Positions 16,108 through 27,016 of a stretch of 64,000 bases of DNA are shown one piece after another. Both the position numbers and the translations under genes were made by a program. How positions within the stretch are numbered: position 1 is the stretch's first letter; every line of letters starts with the position of its first letter. Source of the stretch: CAYMCO01 sp964388955 (GTDB lineage Bacteria; Chloroflexota; Anaerolineae; Anaerolineales; E44-bin32); the NCBI GenBank assembly GCA_964388955.1, contig CAYMCO010000011.1, positions 1-64,000 on the forward strand, in the 5' to 3' direction. Under the pieces are notes generated by a model that was not told where the DNA came from, did no database searches, and saw only the letters and a program-made list of their open reading frames with translations.

Positions 16108-18495
16108 TTACTGGGGGCACAGCCACCCCAGATCGCCCGAGTGCCACAGCCGGAAGCGGAGGTCACCGCCGGCTGTCTTGATATCGCAAGGCATTTTGCC
16201 GATCCCGGCCAGCTGACCGCCCAGGGCTTGCTTCCACTCCTCGTCCAGCCATGGTTTCAGGATCACGAGAGTGTCTGCGTCAGCGAGGCGGACGAGACTC
16301 TCTTCCGGAAGCCGGGGAGTATCAATGGTCAGACTCTGGATCTGGCTCATGCTCGGGGGGGTCTGATAGACATCCACGAGCACCCCCATTCCGTCTGCTT
16401 TCCAGCTCGGGTCGCTGATAAATACGGTCGTCTTCGGGGGGATCTCAGGGTGACTCTCAATCTGCCTGACCGTGCGCAGGAAAAGGGGCCCAAGATCGTG
16501 ATAGTTCTGCATGCGGTGCACATCCACGGCATGGGCTTCATAGAGGTTGATGGCGATCACAGCCGCAATCATGATGACGAGGCTTCGCGAGGGATTCATT
16601 CCACCAGGCAGTATACGAGCGGCTGCTTCCCGGAACCACGCCCAGCCGATGGCCGCGAACAACCCGAACCAGGGAATAAAGAGAAACATGCGAGTGGCGG
16701 CGGGGTATTGCCGATCGTGCGATGCGCCCACAAAGATGAGAAACACGACGAAGGAGATAATCACAAAGGCCAGGATCCGATTGCGTTGGAACAGGAGCTT
16801 GAGGGCAAATGCCATGCCGATCATGATCAGAGCACCAGCCAGCGGTCCCATGTATGCCGTGGAGACATAGTGGCTTTCCTGTGGGATGAAGAGAAAGGAG
16901 AAAAAGGAATAGATGATGTTCTCGCTGCTGTGCTGGAGGAGGACGCTGCTCGAAATCACGAGTTCAGGCTTGAAATAGAAAGTGCCCGGGATCTTCGCCA
17001 GCCAGTATCCGCTCTGGGGGAAGAGGGGAAAAATCAGCAGGATCGTCGAGAGCAGCATGAGACCCCAGCGCGAGGCAATTGGCTTCGAGGTCGGCGGGGC
17101 AAAGAGGAGGACCAGCAACAAAGGCAGGGGGACGACGTACAGCGCCGCCGGGTAGACGTAGAAACAAAATCCGATTCCCAATCCCAGAAGCACGTACGCC
17201 AGGTAGCGCATGGATCGCAACGCCCAGGCCGCGAGCGCCAGGACAAGCGCCATGGCGAGAAGAGCTTGGAGATTGTTGTAGCCAATCTTGCTGAATGAGA
17301 TCAAATAGTGGGAGAAGCCGGTGATCACGGTCGCCGCGAGTGCCACATGCCGGGAGAAGAAGGTCTTGAAGAAATAGTAGAAGAGCATCAATGAAAAAGC
17401 GCTGAGGTAGGGATTGCTGAAACGCCAACCGAAGTTGTGGAAATTGAAAAGGCGCATGAAGGCTGCTTGGATAACGGAGGAAAAGAATGGATGGGTCTGG
17501 TATACGAATTGGCCATCAAACAGCCGATTTCCGATCTCCAGAAGGCTGCTGTTCTGGATGTAATTGTGAACATCATAGAAAAAAGCATATTCGTCCCCGA
17601 TCGCCATGTATTGCCACGCGTCCAGGCGCCAGGTGAGGGCGACTAGAGCAGCCGACATAATCCAATAGATCGCGGGGATGCGCTTGGCGTAGAGCAGCAA
17701 GTTGGCCAATGCCCCGCCGAGCAGGAGGAAGAAGATCCAGGAACCGCCGCTATTGGAGAATAAGGTGAAGAGCGCGGCGCACAGCGCCAGGTGAAACAGG
17801 AGCAGCGCGGAATAGTAGCCGCGATTCTCGATGATCCTGCCGGCAAGCGATTCCAGATTCACATCTCGCAAAGCCCAGCCGGCCACATACAGGATCAAGG
17901 CGATGATCAGATCCCAACCCGGAACGCGCCCCGAGAATATCGCCAAAGGAACGATGACCAGCACAATGAGACCCGCCAGGGAGAGGCATGCTTTGCTGGC
18001 GAAATCCTGCCAGGGGGCGATGGGGGAGGGCGGCCGGACTTCTTGTCCCAGGCTCAGGTTGGAGAAAGCGACCAGGGGTGCGCGCCGCCAGGCCCAGATG
18101 CCGCATGCGAGCGCCGCGAAGCACAGCGGAATCAGCGGGAAGTACTCCGGGTAGCTCAGCTGGCAGAGAAACTCGGATCGGCACCAAAGCTCCCGGAGCG
18201 CTTGGGCGGTGATTGGCCTGTCCAGCCAACGATCCAGGGCGACCAGGGAGGGCGGTACCGCGGCCAGCGCGGCGAGCACGACAAAGGCGGCCTTGCTTGC
18301 CTGTCCCCGAATTGAAATGAGGCGCTCGCGCGGCGGTACAGCCTGTGGAGGGCGAACGCTCTTCAACCGCTCAACCTCTCGCTCCAGCTCGTCAACACGA
18401 TGGCGAAGGGCCGAATCATCCGCCTCCCATTTCGCCCCCCCTGGTTCCAGACGCGGCGCGCGCTGGGTCCGCGAATCCGAATCCGGCCGCCTCAT
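16108..18495 (-). CDS. GT-C (PMT/ArnT-like) membrane glycosyltransferase
   Basis: 795 residues. A short N-terminal charged segment with a coiled-coil stretch (VDELEREVERLK, near 33-45) precedes about 13 hydrophobic helices. The GT-C Asp-Glu pair is in AIGDEYAF, in the loop before the central membrane block. The C-terminal 130 residues are soluble. It probably transfers a sugar from a lipid-phosphate donor to a protein or glycan at the outer face. It shares architecture, but little obvious sequence, with the downstream GT-C gene. Start ATG at 18495; a clear ribosome site is not obvious. Confidence 0.83.
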   Translation of the reverse strand: MRRPDSDSRTQRAPRLEPGGAKWEADDSALRHRVDELEREVERLKSVRPPQAVPPRERLISIRGQASKAAFVVLAALAAVPPSLVALDRWLDRPITAQALRELWCRSEFLCQLSYPEYFPLIPLCFAALACGIWAWRRAPLVAFSNLSLGQEVRPPSPIAPWQDFASKACLSLAGLIVLVIVPLAIFSGRVPGWDLIIALILYVAGWALRDVNLESLAGRIIENRGYYSALLLFHLALCAALFTLFSNSGGSWIFFLLLGGALANLLLYAKRIPAIYWIMSAALVALTWRLDAWQYMAIGDEYAFFYDVHNYIQNSSLLEIGNRLFDGQFVYQTHPFFSSVIQAAFMRLFNFHNFGWRFSNPYLSAFSLMLFYYFFKTFFSRHVALAATVITGFSHYLISFSKIGYNNLQALLAMALVLALAAWALRSMRYLAYVLLGLGIGFCFYVYPAALYVVPLPLLLVLLFAPPTSKPIASRWGLMLLSTILLIFPLFPQSGYWLAKIPGTFYFKPELVISSSVLLQHSSENIIYSFFSFLFIPQESHYVSTAYMGPLAGALIMIGMAFALKLLFQRNRILAFVIISFVVFLIFVGASHDRQYPAATRMFLFIPWFGLFAAIGWAWFREAAARILPGGMNPSRSLVIMIAAVIAINLYEAHAVDVHRMQNYHDLGPLFLRTVRQIESHPEIPPKTTVFISDPSWKADGMGVLVDVYQTPPSMSQIQSLTIDTPRLPEESLVRLADADTLVILKPWLDEEWKQALGGQLAGIGKMPCDIKTAGGDLRFRLWHSGDLGWLCPQ

Positions 18496-18722
18496 CGGAA
18501 ATCCCCGCAGCTTCTATCGACTTTCAGGTATGTCATGGTGACTTCAAGGATAGACTAGGCGAAAGAAGAATGGAGGTCAAGGTCTATGAGGTGGGGCCTT
18601 ATTCCCCCCTGGGTACCCGGCTGGTTGTGCCGGATCCCTCGCCAAAGGAGGGTAGTAAGAACCAGCGCGACCGGCGGTGCCGGCCGGGGATGTCCGCAAT
18701 TCGGGAGTACGGTCTCCCTGCG

Positions 18723-19904
<1,182 letters not shown>

Positions 19905-19944
19905 CTCGGCCTCCACTGAGAGCGGAAAGGGATCGGTGGCCGCG

Positions 19945-19950
19945 ATTATA
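19945..19950 (-). promoter_or_regulatory. Extended -10 of the acyl-CoA dehydrogenase gene
   Basis: TATAAT preceded by TGC on the minus strand, about 40 bases before the ATG. No good -35 is present, consistent with an extended -10 promoter. It lies back-to-back with the gatC promoter. Confidence 0.6.
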
Positions 19951-19960
19951 GCATGCACCT

Positions 19961-19989
19961 TTGACCGGCATTTTGCCCGCGGTTACAAT
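19961..19989 (+). promoter_or_regulatory. gatCA promoter
   Basis: TTGACC (19961-19966) and TACAAT (19984-19989) separated by exactly 17 bases. The predicted start point lies about 20 bases before the gatC ATG, leaving room for the AAGGAGG ribosome site. Confidence 0.75.
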
Positions 19990-20016
19990 GACCCTGGCTT
20001 GGTGAAGGAGGGCTTC

Positions 20017-20334
20017 ATGGACGAGCCGATCACACGCGAGATCTTTGCGCACCTGGTGGATTTGGCCGCGCTCGAGCTGGAGGTGGAGGAATCGGAGTAC
20101 CTGCGCACCCAGTTGAACAACCAGTTGAAAGCCATCCGAGAGTTGGAAGCAATCCGGGTGAGGGAGGATGTTCCCATCACGTCTCACGGTGTCCGTTACA
20201 CACGCGCGATCAGCCCTCCGCTGCGCCCCGACAAAATGGAATCCTGTCCAGAAGCCGATGATATCCTGGCCCAAGCGCCGCAGGTGGAAGATCGCTACGT
20301 CGTAGTGCCCGATATGCCTCAAGAGCAGCTTTGA
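20017..20334 (+). CDS. gatC: Asp/Glu-tRNA amidotransferase subunit C
   Basis: 105 residues typical of GatC: an N-terminal helix (ITREIFAHLVDLAALEL), a central helix with LNNQLKAIREL, and the conserved tail (SPPLRPDKM...AEDIL-like). GatC stabilises the GatA-GatB complex that amidates misacylated Glu-tRNA(Gln) and Asp-tRNA(Asn). AAGGAGG sits 6 bases before the ATG at 20017. The stop TGA overlaps the gatA ATG (TGATG), implying coupled translation. Confidence 0.93.
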   Translation: MDEPITREIFAHLVDLAALELEVEESEYLRTQLNNQLKAIRELEAIRVREDVPITSHGVRYTRAISPPLRPDKMESCPEADDILAQAPQVEDRYVVVPDMPQEQL

Positions 20335-21941
20335 TGGTCTCTTTGTGCGATCTGCCGGCGCACGAGCTGAACCGTCGTGTCCGGGATGGCGACATCTCCG
20401 CCTTGGAAGTGCTCGAATCGACGCTGGACCGAGTGCGCGCCGTAGAGGGCCGCACGCCGAGCACGGGGGCGTATGCCCCTCGGGAAGATGACGCCGCGAA
20501 AGTCCACGCCTACATCACGCTCACACAGGAGCGCGCCCGCGGGCAGGCCGCCAGGGTGGATCGTATGCTGGCCGCAGGTGAAGATCCAGGCCCTCTGGCG
20601 GGCGTACCGCTATCTGTAAAGGACATCTTCTGCGTGCAGGGCACACCATCGACCGCCGGGTCGCGCATCCTGGAGACCTTCACCGCCCCCTACAGCGCCA
20701 CACCGGTGGCCCGGTTGGAGGCCGCGGGAGCGCTCGTGATCGGAAAGACGAACCTGGACGAATTCACCTACGGATCGTCGAACGAATCCTCCGCCTTTCA
20801 ACCAACCCCCCGCAACCCGTGGGATACGCGGCGGGTACCGGGGGGCTCCTCAGGGGGCAGCGCGGCGGCCGTTGCAGCCGGGGAATCCAGCCTCTCCTTG
20901 GGCACCGACACGGCGGGGTCCATTCGCCAGCCGGCAGCCTTCTGCGGCGTGGTGGGTCTGAAACCGACTTATGGGCGGGTGTCGCGCTACGGATTGATCG
21001 CCTTTGCCTCCTCGTTGGATTGCCCGGGGCCCATCGGGCGCGATGTGCGTGACGCCGCCTTGGCGCTGGGGGTGATGGCAGGGCCGGATGACCGGGACGC
21101 GACCGCCGCAAACGTGCCGGTGCCGGACTACGTGGCGGATATGGAGCGCCCGGTCACGGGAATGCGGGTGGGATTGTCGCCCGACTACCTGAAGCTGCGC
21201 TTCCCGGATCCAACGGACGGCCGCATTCGGGAGCAATCAATCGACCCGCAGGTCTCGGAGGCCGTGGCGTATGCCGCGGAAGCCCTGGCGGACGCTGGGG
21301 CGGAGATAGTGGCGGATGTGCCGATGCCCAACACTCGCTACGGGATCCCTGTCTACTTTGTCGTCTCACGGGTGGAAGCCGCATCCAACCTGCACCGCTA
21401 TGATGGGGTGAAGTACGGCTTTCGCTATCCTGGTGAGGTTGAGGATTTGTGGGATCTGTATCGCAAGAGCCGGGGGCACGGATTTGGGCAGCAGCCGAAG
21501 TTGCGCATCCTGATGGGCATGTATGTCTCCGCCGAGCAGTATGAGCAGGAGTACTATCGGAAGGCGCTGCGGGTGCGCACCCTGATCCGGGAGGATTTCG
21601 AACGCATCTTCGATCCGGAGGGCCGATACAGACTGGATTGTCTGCTCGCGCCAACCACGCCTACCAGCGCGTTTGAAATGGGGGCCATCTACGGCGATTC
21701 GGTGTCCATGCAGTACGCCGATATGCTCACCGTCCCCGCCAATCATGCCGGGGTGCCCGCCCTCTCCGTCCCCGCGGGGGTCGACGCAAACGGGCTGCCG
21801 CTTGGAGTTCAGATCATCGGCCCGGATTTTTCGGAGGCGGTCTTGTTCCGTGTGGGGCGGAGCTTTGAGATGGCCACCGAATCGGCTTCTTGGAGACGCC
21901 TGCGGCCCAAGGTGCTCGAAGGTGTGACCGGTTGGGCGTGA
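20334..21941 (+). CDS. gatA: Asp/Glu-tRNA amidotransferase subunit A
   Basis: About 535 residues of the amidase-signature family. The Ser-cisSer-Lys triad is visible: Lys in PLSVKDIF, Ser in PGGSSGGSAAAV and Ser in GTDTAGSIRQPA. It hydrolyses glutamine and channels ammonia to GatB. It is somewhat longer than many GatA proteins (about 485), with extra residues near 45-60 and around 295. The ATG at 20334 overlaps the gatC stop; a TTG immediately before it could also initiate. Confidence 0.94.
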   Translation: MVSLCDLPAHELNRRVRDGDISALEVLESTLDRVRAVEGRTPSTGAYAPREDDAAKVHAYITLTQERARGQAARVDRMLAAGEDPGPLAGVPLSVKDIFCVQGTPSTAGSRILETFTAPYSATPVARLEAAGALVIGKTNLDEFTYGSSNESSAFQPTPRNPWDTRRVPGGSSGGSAAAVAAGESSLSLGTDTAGSIRQPAAFCGVVGLKPTYGRVSRYGLIAFASSLDCPGPIGRDVRDAALALGVMAGPDDRDATAANVPVPDYVADMERPVTGMRVGLSPDYLKLRFPDPTDGRIREQSIDPQVSEAVAYAAEALADAGAEIVADVPMPNTRYGIPVYFVVSRVEAASNLHRYDGVKYGFRYPGEVEDLWDLYRKSRGHGFGQQPKLRILMGMYVSAEQYEQEYYRKALRVRTLIREDFERIFDPEGRYRLDCLLAPTTPTSAFEMGAIYGDSVSMQYADMLTVPANHAGVPALSVPAGVDANGLPLGVQIIGPDFSEAVLFRVGRSFEMATESASWRRLRPKVLEGVTGWA

Positions 21942-22061
21942 GACACGAGCCGCGAAAGCGGTCTTCAGCCTGGGTGCCGGCTTGAGTTCGCCGGGTGAGA
22001 TCTCGCACAAGGAAAGTATCGTGGCACCTTGGGCCATGGACGCGAGTGGGGAGGCTATTCT

Positions 22062-23300
22062 GTGAGTATACGCGTGCCGCGGTGGTTCATCCTTGCCTCT
22101 CTCTTGCTCGCCCTACCGCTCGGCCTTATGGGGTGCGGGGCTCCGCAAGCTGCTGTTTCGGGGGCTGCGTCACCCGAGGGCCCGGAGGCGACGAGGTCGG
22201 AGATGCGGTGGAACCAACCGCCGCCCATGTCGATCGACCCAGGCAAGATATACCTGGCGACTTTCAAGACCGAGAAGGGGGATATCCAGGTTCAGTTGTT
22301 CGCGGATCGGGCCCCGAAGACGGTCAATAATCTGGTGTTCCTGGCCGAACAAGGATTCTATGACGACACCACCTTCCACCGCGTGCTCCCAGATTTTATG
22401 GCCCAGGGGGGCGACCCGACCGGAACCGGCACGGGCGGCCCGGGCTATCAGTTCGAGGATGAATTCTCCCCGGACGCGCAGTTTGACGACGCCGGCTACC
22501 TCGCCATGGCCAACAACGGCCCGGACACGAACGGCAGTCAGTTCTTTATCACGTACGGGCCTACACCGTGGTTGAACGGACGCCACACCATCTTCGGGAA
22601 GGTTGTGCGGGGCATGGATGTGCTGGAATCGCTCACCCCGAGAGATCCGACGGCCAACCCCGATTTCGAAGGGGATACGCTGGAGACGATCGGGATCGAG
22701 GTGATCGGTGAGAGCTGGCTGCCCACCCCCACGCCGACCCCGATCCCCACCCCTCCGGTGATGGAGGGGGGCCGACCCCTGGGGGATCTGGCGGTTGAAT
22801 CCCGCGAGAGCCTCTACACCGGCGCCCCGGAGATGGTTATCGACCCCCAGGGGGATTATCAGGCGCAGATCAAGACCAGCCGGGGGGATCTGCTGGTGGA
22901 TTTGGAGGCGGAAGCCGCGCCGAATCTGGTGAATAACTTCGTTGTGTTGGCTAGCCTGGGATATTGGGACGGGTTCCCGATCGTGTTCGTCGAACCGGAG
23001 ACGTTCTTGCTGACCGGCTCGCCGGCCGGGGATCCCGGCAGCGATGTGGGCTATGTGCTGCGGGAGGAGGGCGAGATGTCCAACGTCCGGGGAGCGGTGG
23101 GATACTGGTATCGAACCGACCAAGTGGGCGCCAGCGGGAGCCAATTCTATATCCTGTTGGATGACGTCACTGAACTGGATGCCCGGCACACGGTCTTCGG
23201 GCATATTGCGGCCGGCTTGGATGTGGCCGGGCAGCTCACGCTTGAGGACGAAATCGTGCGCATCAGCATTCTCGAGGATGGGGAGCCCTTCTTGGAATGA
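22062..23300 (+). CDS. Lipoprotein with tandem cyclophilin domains, second one degenerate
   Basis: About 412 residues from a GTG at 22062 (GGGGAGG about 7 bases upstream). The signal ends in LMGCG, a lipobox Cys. The first cyclophilin domain (about 45-210) is intact: FHRVLPDFMAQGGDPTGTG, the catalytic Arg in FHR, and MANNGPDTNGSQFFIT. After a TPTPTPIPTPP linker a second domain (about 250-405) keeps the fold (GSQFYILLD, HTVFGHI) but has VFVEPE in place of FHRV, so it lacks the catalytic Arg. It likely assists proline isomerisation of exported proteins, with the second domain serving binding. It lies between gatA and gatB on the same strand. Confidence 0.88.
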   Translation: MSIRVPRWFILASLLLALPLGLMGCGAPQAAVSGAASPEGPEATRSEMRWNQPPPMSIDPGKIYLATFKTEKGDIQVQLFADRAPKTVNNLVFLAEQGFYDDTTFHRVLPDFMAQGGDPTGTGTGGPGYQFEDEFSPDAQFDDAGYLAMANNGPDTNGSQFFITYGPTPWLNGRHTIFGKVVRGMDVLESLTPRDPTANPDFEGDTLETIGIEVIGESWLPTPTPTPIPTPPVMEGGRPLGDLAVESRESLYTGAPEMVIDPQGDYQAQIKTSRGDLLVDLEAEAAPNLVNNFVVLASLGYWDGFPIVFVEPETFLLTGSPAGDPGSDVGYVLREEGEMSNVRGAVGYWYRTDQVGASGSQFYILLDDVTELDARHTVFGHIAAGLDVAGQLTLEDEIVRISILEDGEPFLE

Positions 23301-23372
23301 GATCTCATGAGCGTCTGCCAAGCGGCGAGATTTGGGTGAACTGGGATGGCGCGACGCCTCCAGAGGCGGCCG

Positions 23373-24812
23373 ATGCCCGAGTATGAGTCCATTATCGGGC
23401 TGGAGACTCACGTGCAGCTGAACACCCAAAGCAAGATCTTCTGCCGCTGCAAGGCGGACTTCTGGCATCAACTCCCCAATGAGAATATCTGCCCAGTGTG
23501 CACGGGCCTTCCGGGCGTCTTGCCCGTTCTCAACCGCAGTGTGATCGAGAAGGCGGTCATGCTGGCGGGCGCCATGCAAGCGGATTCCATTCAAGAAGAG
23601 TCATTCCTGGCGCGCAAGAACTACTTCTATCCGGATCTGCCGAAGGGCTACCAGATCAGCCAATACGATGAGCCCCTGGCGCGGGGAGGCGCGATCACCA
23701 TTCCGATGCCAGAGGGCGGGGACCGGGTGGTGAGCATCCAGAAGATACACATCGAGGAGGATGCGGGCAAGACCGTCTACCGGGACGGCCGGCGTTTGAT
23801 CGACTTCAACCGCTGCGGGGTCCCGCTGGTGGAGATGGTGAGCGGGCCGGATTTGCGTTCCGCAGACGAGGCGGCGCAGTATATCATTCGACTGCGCCAG
23901 CTGGTGCGCTGGCTGGGGATTTCGGATGGGGATATGGAGCGGGGGCACATCCGCTGCGACGCCAATGTCTCCATCCGGTTGGCCGGCGAAGACCGCTTGA
24001 ACCCCAAGACGGAGATCAAGAACCTCAACTCCATCGAGGCCGTGCGTGCAGCGATCCAGGCCGAGGTGGCGCGGCAGATCACAGCGGTGGAGGCAGGCGG
24101 GTCTATAGAGGGTTGGACGCTCAACTGGGACGAAGATTCCGGGCGCCTGCTGAAGATGCGCGCCAAAGAGACCGAGGCGGACTATCGCTACTTCCGTGAG
24201 CCGGATCTGCTGCCCATCCGCTTGGAGGCGGAGTGGCTGGAGGACATGCTGGCGGCCCTTCCTGAACTCCCTCTCGCGCAGCGGGCGCGCTTCATGTCCG
24301 AGTATGATCTCCCGGCCTACGACGCGGAGATCCTGACGGAAGAACGCAGCCTGGCGGAGTTCTTCGAACTTGCGGTGGAGGCGTATGGAGGAGACCCGAA
24401 GGCCATCTCCAACTGGGTGATGAACGATGTGCTGCGGTTAATCCGTGAGCGGGGGGTCACGGCGGGAGAGCTGGGGGTGAAGCCGGGTGATCTGGCGCAG
24501 ATTGTCCAAATGCTGGACCAGCGCGGCATCACCAGCACCACGGCGAAGCAGCTTCTGCAGGAAGTGGAGAGGACGGGTCGGCCGGCCAGAGAGATCGTGG
24601 AAATAGAAGGCCTGGGTCAGGTCTCAGACAAAGACGAACTGCGGTCGATGGCGCGGGACATCATCGCCCAAAGCCCGGAACAGGTCGCGACCTACCGCGG
24701 TGGGAAGGTGAGCGTGCTGGGGTGGTTCGTCGGCCAGATCATGCGCAAGACGAAGGGTAAGGCCGATCCCCAGCTTGCCGGAGCGATCTTCGAGGAACTG
24801 TTGTCGGAATAG
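23373..24812 (+). CDS. gatB: Asp/Glu-tRNA amidotransferase subunit B
   Basis: About 479 residues with the GatB hallmarks: IGLETHVQL, the CxC...CPVCTGLPGVLPV zinc site, NYFYPDLPKGYQISQ, HIEEDAGK, CDANVSIR, TEIKNLNS, and the C-terminal YqeY-like helical domain ending GQIMRKTKGKADP. It activates the tRNA-bound carboxylate with ATP and receives ammonia from GatA. Start ATG 23373 gives the canonical EYESIIGLETH beginning. gatB is separated from gatCA by the cyclophilin gene, an unusual order. Confidence 0.94.
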   Translation: MPEYESIIGLETHVQLNTQSKIFCRCKADFWHQLPNENICPVCTGLPGVLPVLNRSVIEKAVMLAGAMQADSIQEESFLARKNYFYPDLPKGYQISQYDEPLARGGAITIPMPEGGDRVVSIQKIHIEEDAGKTVYRDGRRLIDFNRCGVPLVEMVSGPDLRSADEAAQYIIRLRQLVRWLGISDGDMERGHIRCDANVSIRLAGEDRLNPKTEIKNLNSIEAVRAAIQAEVARQITAVEAGGSIEGWTLNWDEDSGRLLKMRAKETEADYRYFREPDLLPIRLEAEWLEDMLAALPELPLAQRARFMSEYDLPAYDAEILTEERSLAEFFELAVEAYGGDPKAISNWVMNDVLRLIRERGVTAGELGVKPGDLAQIVQMLDQRGITSTTAKQLLQEVERTGRPAREIVEIEGLGQVSDKDELRSMARDIIAQSPEQVATYRGGKVSVLGWFVGQIMRKTKGKADPQLAGAIFEELLSE

Positions 24813-24951
24813 GCAGAATCGGCGCAGCCGCCGGCAGCGAAGGCGGCCGGTGTCGATGATATCCATCGCTTCCGAGATCCCGCCGACTGGCCGGCGGCTG
24901 ACCCCAACGCGTAGATGCCGGCGGGAGAAACCACATCGCCGGAATGCAGAA

Positions 24952-25419
24952 ATGAATAATCAAAGGCGGGAGAGATTATCATTGCGAGAGGCGCGCGCTG
25001 GGGACAAGAGCGCCATTCGCGACCTGGTGTGCGGGGAGCGACTGAACCCCTTGGGCTTGAACTGGCGTCACTTCGTCGTGGCAACAGCCGCAGATGGATC
25101 GGTCATCGGGTGCGGCCAGATCAAGATCCACAGCGACGGATCGCGTGAACTGGCATCGCTCGTGGTGCGGGAGGATTGGCGCGGTCGGGGCGTGGGGAGC
25201 GCGATTGTGAGGCGGCTCGCAGAGCACGCGCCATCCCCTTTGTGGCTCATGTGCCGGTCGGAGTTGGCCGGTTATTATCGCCGGTTTCATTTCCGCGAGG
25301 CCGGAGCGGACGAACCGCTCCCGCTCTATTTCCGGTGGGTCCGGCGGCTGTTCGGATGGCCATCCCGGCTGATGGGTCGGAAGCCGCGGCTGGCAATCAT
25401 GGTGCGCATGGGTCGCTGA
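24952..25419 (+). CDS. GNAT-family N-acetyltransferase
   Basis: About 155 residues. The acetyl-CoA loop is clear (VVREDWRGRGVGSAIVRRL), preceded by VIGCGQIKIH and followed by SELAGYYRRFHFRE. The C-terminal 30 residues are basic and hydrophobic. The substrate is unknown. ATG 24952 is chosen so the protein begins shortly before the first conserved strand. It follows gatB by about 140 bases on the same strand and may be co-transcribed. Confidence 0.85.
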   Translation: MNNQRRERLSLREARAGDKSAIRDLVCGERLNPLGLNWRHFVVATAADGSVIGCGQIKIHSDGSRELASLVVREDWRGRGVGSAIVRRLAEHAPSPLWLMCRSELAGYYRRFHFREAGADEPLPLYFRWVRRLFGWPSRLMGRKPRLAIMVRMGR

Positions 25420-25507
25420 GGCCCCAGGTCTTGGACCGGCGTTTTCCCCCGGCGCTGGCGGGCATACTGCTCAGAGGCGCCGGGCGGTTCCTCACAGCTT
25501 GGCGCGA

Positions 25508-26860
25508 TCAGTTGAAGTCGTAAGCGACGAACTCGCCCGATGGGCTGACCAGCGGCGTGTCCCCGGCGCCCAACTCCCCGCGCACAAGCGTCCATGCGCC
25601 ATAACTACCGGATAGGTACAAGTACCGAGTGGGTGTGATCCAGCGCAGGTCTGTCCCGGTGCCAAGCATCAGGGGCGGCATCCCGATCCTCCCCAAATAG
25701 AGATCGTTCGTGCCCTTGACGTAGACGAAATGAATGCTGTCCGGCGACCAACCTTTCCACCGGACATCGCCCGAGTCGTAGAGCGTTTCGCTCGAGCCGT
25801 CGGCGTTGGCGAGGTAGAAATCGTAGACATTCGGCGAAGTCTCCCGACGAAAGGCCAATGTGCTCAAGTCCGGCGAGATGAGCGAGCCGAACCCCCCTTC
25901 CCCCATCTGGGTGAAATAGAACTCCCCGCCTATCGTGGCGAGGGAAGCGGCGGCGGTGCCATCGACTGGGATGCGCCAGACGGTGCCGCTGGTCTCCTCG
26001 GCGAGCGGGTCGTGCGAGGGGATCACGATGCCCACGGCGCTCGAATCCGGTGCCCAGACGGCAGGTGGATGGTAGAGGAATTCACTATATGTGATGATGC
26101 TCTCGAAGGTGACCAGATCGGCTCGCCGGTTTGTCCCGTCCGAATTTGCCAGGCTGACGCTGGTGGGCTGGACGAGCGCCACTTGGGTGCCGTCAGGGGA
26201 GATGCTGAAGGTCCCGCCCTGCTCGGGGGGGAGCAGTTCCGTCACCGCTCCGGTGTCGGCGTCCAGGCGCAGCAGGTCCTCGTACAATGCCTGCCCCGGC
26301 CCCTCGAATGTCCCCTGGGTGTTCATCAGCATGTGGTGGCTGTCCGGGAGGAACTCCAGTTGGTGAGGGATGATGTGGAGCGCGCCGCCCAAAGGGTGAA
26401 GAGCATCCAAAGCGGCTTGATCCAGGAGCACGCCTTCTCCAACCCCGTCGGCATTCACGGCCCATACCTGATAGGTATTGGCATCGGATTGGTATCGAAG
26501 GAATACTACACGCTGGCCGTCGTCTGAGATCTTCACCTCCACGGCGTCCCCGCTGCTGCTGATCTGCTGCGGGGGGTCCCCAGCCGTGATCTGCCAGACG
26601 TCTCCGCTATCAATATACGCGATGCGGTGCACGATCGGGACCACTGTGGGAGGGGCCGCGGTGGCCGGGCTTGTCGTCGGCGCCGCCGTAGGTGGGAGTG
26701 AGGTTAGAGCCCCTTGCGCCGCCATGGTGGCCGCCGCTCGGGTCGCGATCTCATCCCCCGTGGGCTCCGTGGGGCTCAGGACGCTGCCGAGGGAGCACGC
26801 CGTCGCGGAGACCAGCAAGGCGATGGACGCCAGGCAGTAGATCCTTGTTTTCTGCTTCAT
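25508..26860 (-). CDS. Lipoprotein with TolB/WD40-like beta-propeller
   Basis: 450 residues. Signal peptide ends VSATACS (lipobox Cys near 22), then an Ala-rich helix and a TSPATAAPPT linker. From about residue 78 repeated blades occur with the TolB-like pattern (VWQI, ISDDGQRVVFL, SISPDGTQVALV, WAPDSSAVGIV, ISPDLSTLAFR, WSPDSIHFVYV). Such propellers bind proteins or peptides at the cell surface; no enzyme motif is seen. It is convergent with the GNAT gene and downstream of the 3-hydroxybutyryl-CoA dehydrogenase. Confidence 0.82.
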   Translation of the reverse strand: MKQKTRIYCLASIALLVSATACSLGSVLSPTEPTGDEIATRAAATMAAQGALTSLPPTAAPTTSPATAAPPTVVPIVHRIAYIDSGDVWQITAGDPPQQISSSGDAVEVKISDDGQRVVFLRYQSDANTYQVWAVNADGVGEGVLLDQAALDALHPLGGALHIIPHQLEFLPDSHHMLMNTQGTFEGPGQALYEDLLRLDADTGAVTELLPPEQGGTFSISPDGTQVALVQPTSVSLANSDGTNRRADLVTFESIITYSEFLYHPPAVWAPDSSAVGIVIPSHDPLAEETSGTVWRIPVDGTAAASLATIGGEFYFTQMGEGGFGSLISPDLSTLAFRRETSPNVYDFYLANADGSSETLYDSGDVRWKGWSPDSIHFVYVKGTNDLYLGRIGMPPLMLGTGTDLRWITPTRYLYLSGSYGAWTLVRGELGAGDTPLVSPSGEFVAYDFN

Positions 26861-27016
26861 GCGAAATCGTCTCCTGTCCTGTCGGCTAGCAGATCCCGCA
26901 GGGGATCCTGCGAAATGGGACTTGCATAGGCTTGGCCGGCCGTGGCGGGATCGCGTCTGGGATGCCTCGCGCCGGCGATTATAGCGAATTATCGCCCGGG
27001 GAGAGAGAGGAGCGGA

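Noticed and set aside
16141..17298. 385-residue open frame on the plus strand
   Set aside because: Shadow of the GT-C membrane protein; composition is charged and repetitive as expected of an antisense of hydrophobic codons.
22170..23594. 474-residue open frame on the minus strand
   Set aside because: Antisense to the cyclophilin lipoprotein and the start of gatB; no recognisable motif.
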